From: Adiantum capillus-veneris
Taxonomy: Eukaryota > Streptophyta > Polypodiopsida > Polypodiales > Pteridaceae
NCBI GenBank assembly: GCA_014529385.2
Contig: CM043944.1
Location: forward strand, 91,815,914-91,879,913
Length of the DNA: 64,000 bases
Reading direction: 5' to 3'
Shown here: piece after piece, positions 42,139 through 53,829 of the stretch
Numbering within the stretch: the first letter of the stretch is position 1
How the letters are laid out: the number at the start of each line of letters is the position of its first letter
Made by a program: the position numbers and the translations under genes
Notes under the pieces: model-generated
The model's input: only the letters and a program-made list of their open reading frames with translations
Databases searched by the model: none
Told to the model about the DNA's origin: nothing

Positions 42139-43356
42139 ATGGATTCCTCCACCTCGGATGCGCAGCGTGACGACGCGCCAGGTAACATTCAAATTCCGTT
42201 CACGCATGCTCTATACACATGGATTACAAGTACCTTCCAGAGCTTCGACCAGTGTGTTACCGCTCTAGAAAACGCGAACGTTCAGACGAACTTTTGCTTG
42301 GCCTCTCTCGAAGGGGTCGTGCAAGGGTAAGTATACCACAGCTTTCAAAGAAGCACTTACCTTCTGCAAGGTGGATTCCACGCACGCTGTACACATGTAC
42401 CTGCTGGGTTTACATGAAGATTACCATTGGGCCTTAATAAAGGACAAAGCCCTGACTGACGTCGAGGATGCAGTCGCAAAGGCCAGGACGTTCCATTTGA
42501 TAAATGAAGCGAATTATAAGAAGAAAAGAACTGTAGACTATCAATCCAGTGAGGGCGCTTCTAGGAAGCGACCCCGATTCCAGCATAAGTCCAAATCACC
42601 GCCGAGATCTTCTCAAGAGAAGAAGAAAGCCAAAAATGCTTCAGTTGCTGATGCAGTGAAGAAGGGGGCTTGCTTCGAATGTGGCCAGACAGGTCACCAA
42701 ATCAAGGATTGCCCCAAGAAGAAGAAGACACAAAAACCACAAGGTCGTCCTCCGGTTCAGATTCACGAGATCTTAGGTAACTTCATTCAAGTTGAAATCC
42801 ATCATCTAGCGCACAGTTCATGCACTAACTGTACTTTTAGCACCAAAGTGTTTGATAAGCACGATCTTCTCCGTTTCCTCGGGAAGATCAATGGACACGA
42901 CGTGACCGTACTCCTTGATAATGTAAGCTCACACAATTTTGTGGATGCAAAATTGGTGCAAAAATTGAGCCTGCGGACGCGGATAGTGACCATGAGTATC
43001 GCGTGAAAATGACTCGTGGCGAGGATACAGATGTATGGAATCGGATGGTTCCAGATTTGTCGCTCGAGCTGGCTGATTACAAAGAGAACCTGGATTTCCA
43101 CATCTTGCGCTTGGACAGAGCAGATATTATTTTAGGAATTCCATGGTTTTATGATAAACAAGACTCATTGTATATAGACTATGTACATCACTCTCTTGTT
43201 TTTGTTAAGCATGACATGCCTCATGTATCTGTTTCACTTTGTGATCAGATTTTTGTAAATAATGGTTTTGCAATACCAGTTGTTACTGCTTTGGAAATAT
43301 ATAAAGATACAAAGTCTCCTGATGTTGACTTTTATCAATGTATCCCATCTGCTTAG
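42139..43356 (+). pseudogene. gag: G2 gag and protease
   Basis: MDSSTSDAQRDD start. The capsid is mostly deleted (a stop at 42328). The gag C-terminus and CCHC knuckle CFECGQTGHQIKDCP are near 42672-42716. The protease has LLDNVSSHNF in place of a D-S/T-G active site, then ADIILGIPWFYD near 43110-43150. A frameshift at about 43005 separates the two halves. The protease cannot be active without the catalytic Gly motif. Confidence 0.75.
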
Positions 43357-43452
43357 TTTGATTCATTAGTGCTTGGTACTTCTATCACTTAATTTCGCAA
43401 AAATGTTTTATGTTCTTCTCTTGAACTTCGGGATTTCGACGAATCCAACCTT

Positions 43453-44441
43453 ATGCGAGAAATCATGACTGATTTCAAGGATGTTTTTCCTGATGATCTA
43501 CCTCCTGGCTTGCCGCCTTCGAGAGGAGTAGATCATGGCATTGAGTTGGTGGCTGGTAGTCAGTCCTTCTCAAAACAACCCTATGGGTTTAGTAAAACCG
43601 AGGAGGACGAGATTCAGCGGCAGCAGCTGAAAGATTATCTCCACAGGCGTTTTGTTCGGCCAAGTAAATTCCCGTGGGGAGCGCGAGTGTTACTTTCTCG
43701 AAAGAAGGATAACACTATGCATTTCTGCACGGACTACAAGGGGTTGAATAAGCTCACTGTCAAGAATAAGTATCCGCTCCCACCTATGGACGATCTGATA
43801 GATCGGCTCCATGGAGCACTGTACTTTACGAGATAGACCTACGATCAGGCTATCATCAGATACGGATCAAACTGGAAGATATTCCTAAGGTAGGTTTCCA
43901 TATGCGTTATAGTCACTATGAGTTTTTGGTCTTGCCTTTTGGTTTGACCAATGCTCCAGCTACATTTCAACAGATGATGAATGATCTGCTGAGACCGTTT
44001 CTAGGCAACTTCGTTGTTGTATTTCTCGATGATATCTTGATCTACAACCGAAGTTTGTCTGAGCACTTAGCGCATATACGCGCTGTTCTCGAAGTACCGA
44101 GAAGTGAGAAGGTTTATGCTAAGGCTTCTAAGTGTGAATTCTTTAGGAAAGAGCTTCTGTACTTGGGCCACATCATTACTCGCGATGGAATTCACGTCGA
44201 TCCTAAAAAACTGGATAAAGTGCAAAATTGGCCCATTCTGAAGAATGTGCGCCAAGTAAAGTCCTTTTTAGGCTTTACAGGATTCTTTCACAAATTCATC
44301 AAGGATTACTCTAAAGCTGTTTCTTTGCTTACGCAACTTTTAAAAGGAGGGGTGAAAGGGCCGAAGACTTCGGATCCTCATCGTAAAGGTAATCCCCTGT
44401 TGTCTGGAATGAGCATATTGACGAGAGCTTTTAGACACTAA
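43453..44441 (+). pseudogene. G2 reverse transcriptase
   Basis: [15 protein letters not shown], the typical linker into gypsy RT, then [20 protein letters not shown] and [16 protein letters not shown] frameshift at about 43830 falls in the DLRSGYHQI motif. The reading continues as LPFGLTNAPATFQQMMND and VFLDDILIY (catalytic Asp pair kept), then the GHIITRDGI and KSFLGFTGFFHKFI thumb motifs. A further break follows near 44350. Confidence 0.85.
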
Positions 44442-44446
44442 AGCAC

Positions 44447-44902
44447 TTGGTGACTACTGCGCCAATATTGCACATTGTGGATCCTAGCAAACCGTTTGTG
44501 GTTGAAACGGATGCTAGTGATTATGCCATTGGTGCGGCGTTATACCAGGATGGACGTCCTTTTGCGATTGAAAGTAAGAAACTTTCTGATGCTGAGATGC
44601 GTTATCCAACGTATGAGAAGGAGCTTTACGATGTAGTTCACGCCTTGAGGAAATGACAACACTACTTGTATGGCTCTACGTTTGTTGCATGGACATATCA
44701 TCACTCCTTGCGCTATGTCTGTGATCAGGGTGATCTCAGAGGTTGGAAAGCTAGATGGGTTGAGTTTATGCAAGAGTTTGACTGTGAGATCCGTTATAGA
44801 AAAGGATCCAGCAATCGAGTTGCCGATGCGCTCAACAGGATTCCTGAGGTTAATGCCTTGTCTATGGCTGAAATCTTGGCGGACTTCTCTCTCTTTCTCT
44901 GA
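44447..44902 (+). pseudogene. G2 RNase H
   Basis: VETDASDYAIGAALYQDG, then YEKELYDVVHALRK, a stop at 44654-44656, then on in frame to RVADALNRIPE. The catalytic Asp in TDAS and the Glu in EKEL are present. Confidence 0.8.
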
Positions 44903-45035
44903 GGGCTATGTAGTTCCGATGGCCATTTTGGCAAGATATGGAACGAGGCTGAAGCGGGCATGACTTGCATACAGGCTTGGGTGATCCGGAGACCCAAGTG
45001 AGTCGTGCTGGAGAGACGAGACAACGACAATATTT

Positions 45036-46163
45036 GGACTATTGTTCAGAAATGGAAAAGTTTGCGTGCCGGAAATCGATGAGGTTCGGCAAAGGATTTT
45101 GTGCGAATGCCACGATGTTCCTAGCGTTGGGCACCCAGGCATTCAAGGAACTTTGGCTTTGGTCAAGCGATATTTCTATTGGCCAAGAATGCGCTCTTAC
45201 ATAGAGGGCTATGTGAAGAACTGCGCACAGTGTCGGGTCAATAAGGCAGAGCGTCTTAGGAAAGCTGGCCTGCTACATCCATTGGAAATCCTAGATGCCA
45301 AGTGGCAGAGTATTTCCATGGACTTTATCGTTGGTTTGTCAAATACTAGTCAAGGCAATGACACCATTTGGGTTGTGGTCGATAGACTCACAAAAATGGC
45401 GAAGTTTATACCAACGAAGTCGACAGTAAAAAGCCATGAGTTGGTGGTTTTATTTGTCGATCAGCTTTACAAGCTGTATGGTTTGCCAGAGGATATCGTC
45501 AATGATCGAGATACTAAGTTCATTGGTTGGCTGATTTTGGCGAGACGTGTTTGCTCGTCTTCTGACGAAGTTGAGTATGTCATCTTCTGACTATCCTGAG
45601 TTCGACGGACAAACTGAGAGGATGAATCAGACGTTAGAGGACATGTTGAGAGCCTATGTCTCTCACAGGCAGTTTGATTGGGAAAGGTATCTCTCACAGT
45701 TAGAGTTTGCCTATAATAGTAGCAAGCATTTTGCTACTGGATTTAGCCTGTTCATGCTGATGTATGAATTTGAGCCTAAATGCTTGATTGCTATCGGCTT
45801 AGAAAAAGTCAAGGAATGCCAAGCTCGTGATTTCCTGTATGACATGCAAGAAATGCTCGAACTGGCTAAGGATAGTATAAGAACGGCTCGTGATCGAGTC
45901 ACTACTTATGCTAATCAAAAGAGATTTGACAATGGGTCTATCTGAAGATATCCAAGGATTCCAAGACTATGCAAACAGGAAAACATTATAAGCTTTCAAC
46001 TAGATATTGTGGTCCATTCTTGATCACAAAGAAAATTGGCCAAGTTGCCTATAAATTGGCTCTTCCTTCGGATGTTAGTGTACATCCAGTGTTTCATGTC
46101 AGCCGCCTTAAAGTAAAATTAGGCGAAGCCGACGTTGTTGTGCCTATCGAGGAAAATGTATAG
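45036..46163 (+). pseudogene. G2 integrase
   Basis: Zinc-binding region with CHDVPSVGHPG and CAQC, then SMDFIVGL (first Asp) and VNDRDTKF (second Asp). A frameshift near 45560 precedes YPEFDGQTERMNQTL (catalytic Glu). Another break lies near 45945. The C-terminal segment (STRYCGPFLITKKIG, VHPVFHVSRLK) ends at 46163. No chromodomain is seen before the truncation. Confidence 0.82.
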
Positions 46164-46168
46164 CAAGA

Positions 46169-46925
46169 TATGTATGTGGACAAGCTACTTCATGACATGG
46201 GTTCAGTTCAGTTAGCTTAGGAAGTGTTCTGGCACTTTGTCAGTCTGTTTGTAGACCGTGCATGTCCAAACACTTAGAGTAGATGCATATCCTCTGGTTG
46301 CACACAACATGATCATCAGATTTCCATCAGAATCCATCAGGAGCATTTTTACAGTGCATAGACCTATTTTCCCTATTTTCACTTATTATTTTTAAGTGAC
46401 TTTTGTTGGGAACTAGGTAGGGCAATTTTGATAGCCAAGTATATAAGAAAACCCAGCGCTAGTACTTTCTGGCAGAAGAGGCAGCAGGAACAAGAGTTCA
46501 ACAGGCACCTTCTCAGCAAGACCCCCCTCCCATCAGCAAACCTAGGGTTTTTGGAGCAGATACCCAGCGTTTTCTGTTGCAACAACCTAGAGTTTTTGCA
46601 TTGCAGATCAGCCCCGGCAGTATCACAAAAGCAGAAGCCTAGCGTTTTTGCATCAAGGACCCAAATGAGCCTTAGCGTTTTTGGATAAGCCTGACATCTT
46701 AGCGTTTTGCAGATTCACCGCGATGGATCCACCAGAAGCACCAGTGTTTTTAGTTTTCAGCATAGACACACCGCAATAGAGCCATCGAACTTTGCAGATC
46801 TCACCTTCCCGCAGCACATCCTCGGCGCACGGTCAAATCTAGCGTAGTTTGCAGATTCAGCTTGAAAAACGCAAATTTCAGCATCTGCATTTTCAGTGCA
46901 GGGCATGCCTGGCCGCTCCCCTCAT
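46169..46925 (+). repeat. H-family LTR, 5' portion (H2)
   Basis: Aligns from TATGTGGACAAGCTAC onward with the sense strand of the H LTR at 59389. It includes TATATAAG at 46440-46447 and several AGCGTTTT motifs. The first 24 or so bases (with the G-box palindrome) and the 3' third are missing. Its length plus that of H3 (56452-56895) and the missing 24 bases is about 1225 bp, close to a full H LTR. Confidence 0.7.
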
Positions 46926-47109
46926 ACACTAGAAAAGTGGACAAGAAGAACGACCAAGAATATGCACCTAGAATCCGAAGGCAGATGCTTTTGTCACTAG
47001 TTTCCTCTGGACTATGAAAGCCCAGAATTATCTACACTCTTAGGGCCATGACTCTTCCCTTGAGAGACCCATTTCGCCAACTTGATTTGGGCGTGACAGC
47101 GACCAAGTA
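46926..47109. other. unassigned filler sequence
   Basis: Short stretch between the H2 LTR part and the non-LTR fragment. No feature recognised. Confidence 0.4.
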
Positions 47110-47867
47110 CCTTTGTTCAGAGGCCCAGGTATTGCGGGACTTGCTTCGGTCTTCCCTTTGGAGTTGCCTCCTCCAGGTAACTTATCGCTCGCCTCACTAA
47201 ACTGCCTTTGTAACCCGACGGTTTTCCCCTAGGAAATGCCATACCTGCTTGGAAGGGCGTCGGCTCACGGGTGGCGTCCGCTGAGGTTGGTGGTGTCTCC
47301 CTTTTGCACCTCCCAACCCCTTTTAGGTGAAGTTGACTCCCCCGAGGGGGAATGGCACTTGGGCGCTCTTGTAGCTCATCTAGCTTCGCTTGGGGAGAAT
47401 TACGCCATTTCCCCCGGAAGGGATTGGATTCAAAATAACAGCATAGGAAGGGGAGCATTATCTCCCCATCCGCCTATGCAGAGCACCCAAGTACCGGGGT
47501 ATAACTTCACCCAAGAACTTCACCACAGGCACGTGCCCTGCGGTTCCGTCCCTCGAGTGTGGATCACTGCATACCCAGAAGGGCATCCGCTTCCTGCGAG
47601 CCTCCCCACCAAGGAGGATAACGGTCCTTTCTTCAGGGTCCAACGAAGGGTCGATTGCGTTGAAGGTGGAGTTGAATCGGTTTAGCCATCTCCCCTTGGA
47701 GTCATCTACTCCCGAACAGTTCATTAGCAAATGCGAAAGCGAACGACCCTCTAACTGGGCGCACAGCGTGCAAATGCTGTGTCCGGGCTTATAACTATCA
47801 GCCAGTGTGAGCCTACCTACTCTCGCGAGCGCCAGCATTCTCTCCTCCTTCCTATTCACTATAGTGC
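47110..47867 (-). pseudogene. non-LTR retrotransposon 3' fragment (zinc-finger end of ORF2)
   Basis: On the minus strand the frame runs out of copia RT at PPYTKL into ALARVGRLTLADSY, then CTLCAQLEGRSLSHLLMNC, a C-x2-C ... H-x4-C pattern typical of the cysteine-rich end after a non-LTR reverse transcriptase. It continues to a stop at 47458. 47110-47457 may be its 3' region. No poly-A tail or target duplication is identifiable. The clade is not determined. Confidence 0.55.
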
Positions 47868-48058
47868 TCCTATTGAGCTTAGTGTATGGAGGTAAAGGTA
47901 CTCCAAGAGGCTTAGCATCAACCATATTAAACCTATCAAGTACTTTTGCAATGTACCTTTCTTGAGATAAGAACAACAATCGCTTTCTATCTCTTTTAAT
48001 ACGCATGCCCAAAATATGCTCTGCATCACCCAAATCCTTCATAGCAAATTGCTTTGCT
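47868..48058 (-). repeat. second, diverged copy of a copia RT segment
   Basis: About 180 bp matching 48060-48236 (KDLGDAEHILGMRIKRDRK to LGVPLPPYTKL), placed head to tail with it, with about ten differences. The junction lies in an ATTTGCT/TTGCTAAG stretch. It is either a tandem duplication in C2 or a fragment of a related copia element. Confidence 0.75.
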
Positions 48059-48826
48059 AAGCTTAGTGTATGGAGGTAAAGGTACTCCAAGAGGCTTAGC
48101 ATCAGCCATATTAAACTTGTCAAGTACTTTTGCAATGTACCTTTCTTGAGATAAAAACAACAATTTCAGCTTTCTATCTCTTTTAATACGCATGCCCAAA
48201 ATATGCTCTGCATCACCCAAATCCTTCATAGCAAATGTTGAATTTAGCTTACGTTTCAGAGCATCAAGACTAGTTTTATGTTTCCCGGCAAACAGCATGT
48301 CATCAACATAGAGAACAAGAATGATGGGACTACCATCTTCATCCCTTTTCGTATACAAACAATGTTCTGCATGGCTGCGTTTAAAGCCTTGAGACTACAT
48401 AAAAGTGTCAAACTTCTTATACCATTGCTGTGATGATTGTCTCAAACCATACAGAGCCCTTTTCAGTTTATATACAAGTTCCTCGCTTGTAGGAACTACA
48501 AAACCTTCAGGTTGTTTCATGTATATATCCTCTTCAATGTCACCATGCAAAAACATTGTCTTTACATCCATTTGATTCAATTCCAAATCAAACACCGCAA
48601 CGAGAGCAAAAAGGACACGTAAAGTTGTAAGCCTTACAAGAGGAGAAAAGATTTCTTGAAAATCAATTTCTTCTTTCTGTGCATATCCTTTTGCAACCAA
48701 TCTTGCCTTGTACTTGGGTTTTTCATCCACAATCTTAATCTTGTATACCCATTTGTTAGGAAGAGCCTTTCTCCCTTTAGGCAATGGCACAAGATCCAAA
48801 GTATCATTTGCATACAAGGATTTCAT
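48059..48826 (-). pseudogene. C2 reverse transcriptase
   Basis: Starts KGRKALPNKWVYKI, then KARLVAKGYAQKEEIDFQEIFSPL, QMDVKTMFLHGDIEEDIYM and YGLRQSSQQWYKKFD. A stop lies at 48395-48397. The next frame gives HCLYTKRDEDGSPIILVLYVDDMLFAG, the intact YVDD catalytic loop, and continues to PPYTKLSKA at about 48060. There it ends at the rearrangement point. The sequel (RNase H) is at 56899 on the other strand. Confidence 0.88.
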
Positions 48827-48943
48827 TTCCTCTTACATTGCAAGCTCCCACTTACTGCTTGACTCACATGACTTACCCTCTTTATAAGTAAGAGGTTCAC
48901 TCTCATCTGTCAACATTACATGATGCAAAGAGGGATTAAATCT

Positions 48944-49405
48944 CTACGGTTTTCTTCTCAAACGAGTTGACCTGCGTACCCAATGATCTACATTCTCAGG
49001 CAACGGTTCTACATCGTGAGGCAACTCATTTTCAGCTCTATCATGCTGCTGAAAATCATTTTCAGCCAATACAGGTGGTTGTCCATCCTCATTAGGAGCA
49101 TCAAAATCATGTCCTATCTCTTCTGGCTCAAGGTTAACCGGCTGATCAATTTCAGCTTGCGGTAATGCATCATAAGGCTCTTTTTCAACATCAATGGATG
49201 GCACGGAAGGCTGAAATCTGATTGTTTTCTTGTCAGCATCAGATTTGGTAGCATTCTTAAGCAATTTTGCCTCATTGAACACTACATCTCCGCTGAGTAT
49301 TACCTTTCTAAACTGTGGTAACCACACTCTATAGCCTATTTCACCTTCTTCCCAGTAACCTAGGAAGACTCCTTTAATGGACTTCATATCAAGCTTTGTT
49401 CTCAA
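48944..49405 (-). pseudogene. C2 integrase end and linker before RT
   Basis: SIKGVFLGYWEEGEIGYRVWLP and VVFNEAKLL are the copia integrase-RT linker start. An acidic, Gln-rich stretch and WVRRSTRLRRKP follow. Short breaks separate it from the frames on both sides. Confidence 0.8.
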
Positions 49406-49477
49406 GTCATTGAGTACATGAACAAAAGCTTCGCAATCAAATACTCTCGAATGATCATAAGAGGCAGGTTCGCCAGA

Positions 49478-51334
49478 TCAAACCTTCTCTAGAGTGTCAT
49501 TTTTCAACGTACTATTAGGAGAACGATTGCAAATATGAACTGCAGTTTTCAATGCCTCCCCCCAAAACTCTTGGGAAAGATTAGCGGTGGACAACATGCA
49601 ACGCACTCTCTCGCATAAAGTACGATTATACCTCTCAGCCACACCATTAGAAGACGGATTATAAGGGGCTGTCAACTCCCTTTTAATCCCATTTTCATCA
49701 CAAAGACGCTGAAATTCAGCAGATACATACTCTCCTCCATTATCAGATCTGAGACATTTAAGCTTAGTACTCTTTTGCGTAGTGACAAAAGCATGAAACT
49801 TCTTAAAAGCATTAAAAGTCTCACTCTTACTTTTCAACAAATGTACCCATCCTTTCCTAGTACAGTCATCAATGAATGTAACAAAATACAATGCACCACC
49901 AAAAGACTTAACAGGCATAGTGCATATATCGGAGTGAATTAGATCAATAGGATTAGGTTTGCGAGAGACACCAGAGTAATAAGAAGATTTCTTTTGCTTT
50001 CCATAAAGACAATCGTTACAAAAATCGAAGTTTTTGCCTTTTACATCAACCCTCTTCAGAGAGGAAAGCACATCAATACCCTTTTGGCTCATATGGCCAA
50101 GTCTCTTATGCCACAATTTCATGTGTGAAGCAACTTCAGCAACAACAAGAAACTTGCCAGGAAAAGCTTTGCATCGAAGATAGTACAAAGTACCTCTTTT
50201 AGACCCTTTTGCAACAAGCATAGAGCCCTTAAGTAACTTCCATGAATCCCCAACAAAGATGGTAGTATAACCATGTGCATCTAATTGGGCAATAGATAGC
50301 AAACTTTTCTTAATGCCTGGTACAAACCTGACATCATTCAACACAAGCTCTTGACCATTGTTAAGAGCCAAACGCATAGTACCCATTCCCTCAATATTGC
50401 AAGTAAAATTATCACCAAAATACACCTTGCCATAATTGCCTGCAGCATATGTAGCAAAACACTCAAAAGATGGAGTCACATGGAATGAAGCACCAGAATC
50501 CACTATCCATAATTGGGATAGACTATCATCAGCAGCGAGCAATGCATCAATGTCATCTTTCTTCGAGATAAGCATGTCTTTTGCATTAGCTGTCACCAAA
50601 TCTGAGGGGCATGAAGCCGCAACCAAGATTTCCTCAACGTCTGACAACTCCTCAATGACCACACTAGAGGATACATTTGCATTCTCAGCATCCCTGGAGG
50701 AATCACCTGCTGATTTCTCCCCTTTCTTCTCATCTTTCTTTTTCTTTTCTTGCGTTTCCTTCTTCCTTTCTTGCTCTTTCTTGAAATACCTGCAATCGGG
50801 TTTCTTGTGACCCTTTCTGCCACATTGATAACAAGTGACATCTTTATCTTTTGTCTTGCTCTTACTTCTATTTTGAGTCTTGTTGCCCGCATCACGCTTT
50901 TGATTTCTACCTCTTGCATTGTAGACAGAACTGCCACCTTCCCCACTAGACTTGCGTCTAATCTTTTCATTGAGAATATACTCTCTCACACCGTCATAAG
51001 TGAGGATGGGACTGTTCCTCAAGGAGACAACCAAAGTTTCCCAAGTATCTAGCAATGTCATAAGCAAGAAAATAGCTTTCAGCTTATCATCGAATTGCTG
51101 AAGCCCACTGTCTTGCAACTGACTCAACACACCTGTAGAAGCACTCAAATGCTCAGAAGATGACTTCGAGTCATCAAGCTGTATATTCACCAACTTTCGC
51201 ATCAAATGCACCTGGTTCACAGGCGAGGTGTTTTCATAATTGGACTTTAGCTTTTTCCATATTGCATAAGCAGAGTCCAAACGCTTGATGTCCGTCAAAA
51301 TGTCATCATTGATAGCCATTTTGATGTAGGCCAT
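49478..51334 (-). pseudogene. C2 gag, protease and integrase, 618 aa
   Basis: The best preserved copia frame here. Gag capsid residues 1-140 (LRNSPILTYDGVREYIL) are followed by the CCHC knuckle CYQCGRKGHKKPDC (about 168-182) and a Lys/Glu-rich linker. The protease WIVDSGASFHVTP lies at about 275. The integrase zinc site (LWHKRLGHM ... CNDCLYGK) follows. Catalytic residues are in LIHSDIC, RSDNGGEY and SNGVAERYNRT. The frame is cut by a stop at 49478 just after the core and by a frameshift near its start (see 51335-51501). All catalytic residues of protease and integrase look intact, so it died recently. Confidence 0.88.
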
Positions 51335-51501
51335 AGCCTTCTTATTTAACTTGGCCCACTCTTCGTCTCCAATGCATCTTCACAATCCTTTAAGAAAAGG
51401 ATACTTTGTATACGTTCTTGCGAAAGATCGAAGCCTTGACCATCGAACCGCTTGATTTCCATCAAACTTTTAGTGTCAAATACGACAGAGGAAGAAGCCA
51501 T
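51335..51501 (-). pseudogene. C2 gag N-terminus
   Basis: ATG at 51501 (MASSSVVFDTKSLMEIKRFDG), the conserved copia gag start, in a different frame from the main ORF. The frameshift lies at about 51340-51390. Confidence 0.75.
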
Positions 51502-51926
51502 CTCAATTCAACCACAAGTGTATATACAAGGAAGATGCAACAAGCTGAAAATTTCAAGAAATAGTAGCAACCACAAGACTTAGCATACAAAGAGCCACAG
51601 TTTCTTTACATTAAACAATCCAAATCTGAAATTTCAGCTGAAATGTGCAATTTCAAGCACTTGTACTTAGCTTTTCACTCATTTGTCGCGACAAACATCA
51701 ATACATGTGATCCCACAACTTTGGTACACCTGTGTATTGCTGTTTTGACCTGTAATAACCTATAAACCACCTGTTTTGACCAAAACAGCGTGTTTTGGGT
51801 TGTTTTGGCAGTTTTGGTGACCTTTTCGACCCCAGAAGCAAGGGGCTTCGTGATGGAAGCGAAATTGAACGCGGGAGAGCAAATTTAACTCGCTGTCCAG
51901 CAGACTGCGCAAGGCTGTTTTGAAAC
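51502..51926 (-). other. C2 leader
   Basis: Non-coding region between primer site and gag, with GAAATTTCAG-type self-complementary repeats like those of C1's leader. Confidence 0.6.
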
Positions 51927-51932
51927 CCTAGG

Positions 51933-51944
51933 GCTCTGATACTA
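51933..51944 (-). other. C2 primer-binding site, initiator tRNA-Met
   Basis: TAGTATCAGAGC on the minus strand, one mismatch from the standard site, two bases from the LTR. Confidence 0.82.
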
Positions 51945-51946
51945 GT

Positions 51947-52205
51947 TGAAAGCGCGAAGCAGAAGGTACCGGTAGGTGCGCGTTGCGATGTAGTGCTGGA
52001 TTGGGGCAAGAAGCAGGAGGCACAGAGCAGCAGAGAGCTAGCGCTAGAGATCGAAGCAGGGAGAGAGAGAGAGCTCAATAAGTGAGTTTTGGGTTTTCCC
52101 ACTTTTATTATAAGTGACTTTAAAAAAATGTGTCCAGGTTCAATGTGAACCTAAACAAAGTATAAAAATGTACAAAAAGGGGTTATTTAGGCCTTTAACC
52201 CAACA
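51947..52205 (-). repeat. 5' LTR of C2
   Basis: 259 bp, TGTTGGGTTAAA...GCTTTCA on the minus strand. It is shorter than the partner LTR at 57645-57973, partly because it has a single copy of the GGTTCACATTGAACC block and a short GA tract. It abuts the interrupted gypsy LTR at 52206 with ACTTT as target duplication. Confidence 0.88.
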
Positions 52206-52814
52206 ACTTTTAGCACTTCAATAACAACTGAACTGAGAGAGAGAGAGACATGCGACACGGCGTGGCGGAATTCCACCCCAAGGAGTATTGGCCCTAAACC
52301 TTGACGTCCCTTCGGTTATTTCTTTATATTGCATCAACATAGTACAAGCCGGTACGCTAGACTCTGCACCTTCTCTAGGAAGCATGCCAGAGAATGAGCC
52401 CTGAGCACATATTTCAAGGCCCTTGGCCTATGAAAAGCAGTTTACATGAAAAAGCCTTCAAACTCAAAAGCTTCTGGTCCAAAAGCAATGCCAAAAAGCT
52501 GTCAACGTAAATCATGGAATTCCGTACGACTGCCACGTCAGTAGCCACCGTAAAAAGCGAAAATCCGTATAGTTCTACAACGTCAGCAGTCAGCGGAATT
52601 TTTGAAAATCTGCCACATCATCAGTTTTTGACTCTTTGTGGGTCTTTCTTTATTTTAATCCTTTATGTCACTTGGGGCCCCATCGAACGGGGTCCCCATA
52701 GGTTGGTAGGACTTCTTCTTCTGTTACTTGTTCTTCTTAGGGTTAGGCTCCTCGGCCGGCATCTGTAAGTTGGCTCCATTCTTTAGAGCTTTGACACGTC
52801 AGCAATTTGTGACA
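52206..52814 (-). repeat. gypsy LTR G1, larger part
   Basis: Ends TTTGTGACA at 52814, then TTGG and the gypsy gag sequence. On its sense (minus) strand it holds ATATAAAG (near 52322-52329) and GAAATAACCGAAGGG, matching the LTRs at 30.6 and 61.8 kb. The missing 54 bp are at 57974-58027 in opposite orientation. It appears to be a solo LTR inserted in G0's gag (TTGG duplication). Confidence 0.75.
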
Positions 52815-53808
52815 TTGGTCTTGCCTTGTTGAAAGGAGAGGACAGTGGGGTTCTGAGCAACGAGAAAGGAGGGCAGCAAAATAAAAATTCAGCAAAGAAG
52901 CCCTTTGTGAAAATGACTCCTGAAGCGTCACAGGGGTCAGAAAAGGCCACCAAAGACAAGGATTCAGCCGGGACTTCTGGAGCGCAAGCAAAGAAACACA
53001 AAAGGAAGCCTTTTGTGCGTAAGTCGCTCGAGGAAAAGAAGGTCCTAATGGCTGAAAACAAATGCTTTATATGCGAGCAGCCTGGTCACTTTGCTACCAA
53101 CTGTCCACAAAGGAAAAGACCAACTGACTCAGATGATAAAGAGGACCAAAAAGGCAAGAAGCCTAAACCCACGGCAGATTTGGTGCCAGATATGGTGGGT
53201 GACATGCCCAGTATAGATGCCAGCGAGTTATGCAGAGCATGGGGTAAAGTTAGAGATCAGACGGCACTCATCTTCTTTGATCCAAGTGCCAAAGCAAACT
53301 TTATCTCACCAAAGTTAGCTATGAAGCTGGGCATCAAAGCTTAAGAGATGGGGTACACGGCAGAGGCAGGGTTGGCATGTCCTGGCCACTCAGAGTGTAT
53401 TACTCCCATTATTGGAAAGCTGCGTCTGCATATTCAGTTATATGTAGACATAGAAGAATTTTATATCATGCCATTGGAAGGGTGCGATGCGCTACTTAGA
53501 ATTCCGTGGATGTTCAGAGTACATGGTGTGTGGATGCCTTCGGCAAGACGATCACCCTTCAGCATAGGGACAAAACTCATGTTTTGGATGTAAAGCTCAA
53601 AGGGGAGTTTGTCCCTATTATATCTGTTTCGGCTATCACTTCTGTAATAAAGAATCATCTTTCTGTGTATTTGATTTTTGCACGTGATGTCTCAGATAAT
53701 CGACAATCCAATTTATCTGTCTTAGATAAAGAAAGGTCAGCATTTTTGCGAGAGTTTAGTGACTGCTTTTCTGATTCATTACTGTCGCAATTGCCGCAAG
53801 AGACCTGA
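52815..53808 (+). pseudogene. gag: G0 gag C-terminus and protease
   Basis: Continues the gag that starts on the minus strand at 59363. A Lys-rich linker precedes the knuckle CFICEQPGHFATNCP (near 53065-53108) and the protease start FFDPSAKANF near 53278, which lacks a canonical D-S/T-G. A stop follows at 53341-53343. 53348-53593 continues with LYVDIEEFYIMPLEGCDALLRIPW, and 53506-53808 is the linker to RT (FSDCFSDSLLSQLP). About 85-90 percent similar by eye to G3 over the shared part. Confidence 0.8.
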
Positions 53809-53829
53809 GGACCATCGGATAGATTTGGT

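Larger units (their letters stand above)
40768..46165 (+). mobile_element. Ty3/gypsy element G2, degenerate and 3'-truncated
   Basis: A 385-bp 5' LTR (TGTTATGTCC...TTTCA) and an initiator tRNA-Met primer site, then gag, protease, RT, RNase H and integrase in gypsy order on the plus strand. All are broken by frameshifts. The element ends abruptly at about 46165 against an H-family LTR. No 3' LTR is seen. AATAC at 40763-40767 is its likely left target duplication. Confidence 0.88.

Noticed and set aside
47117-47457. 113-codon minus-strand ORF next to the non-LTR fragment
   Set aside because: No domain. More likely the 3' region of the non-LTR element or chance.
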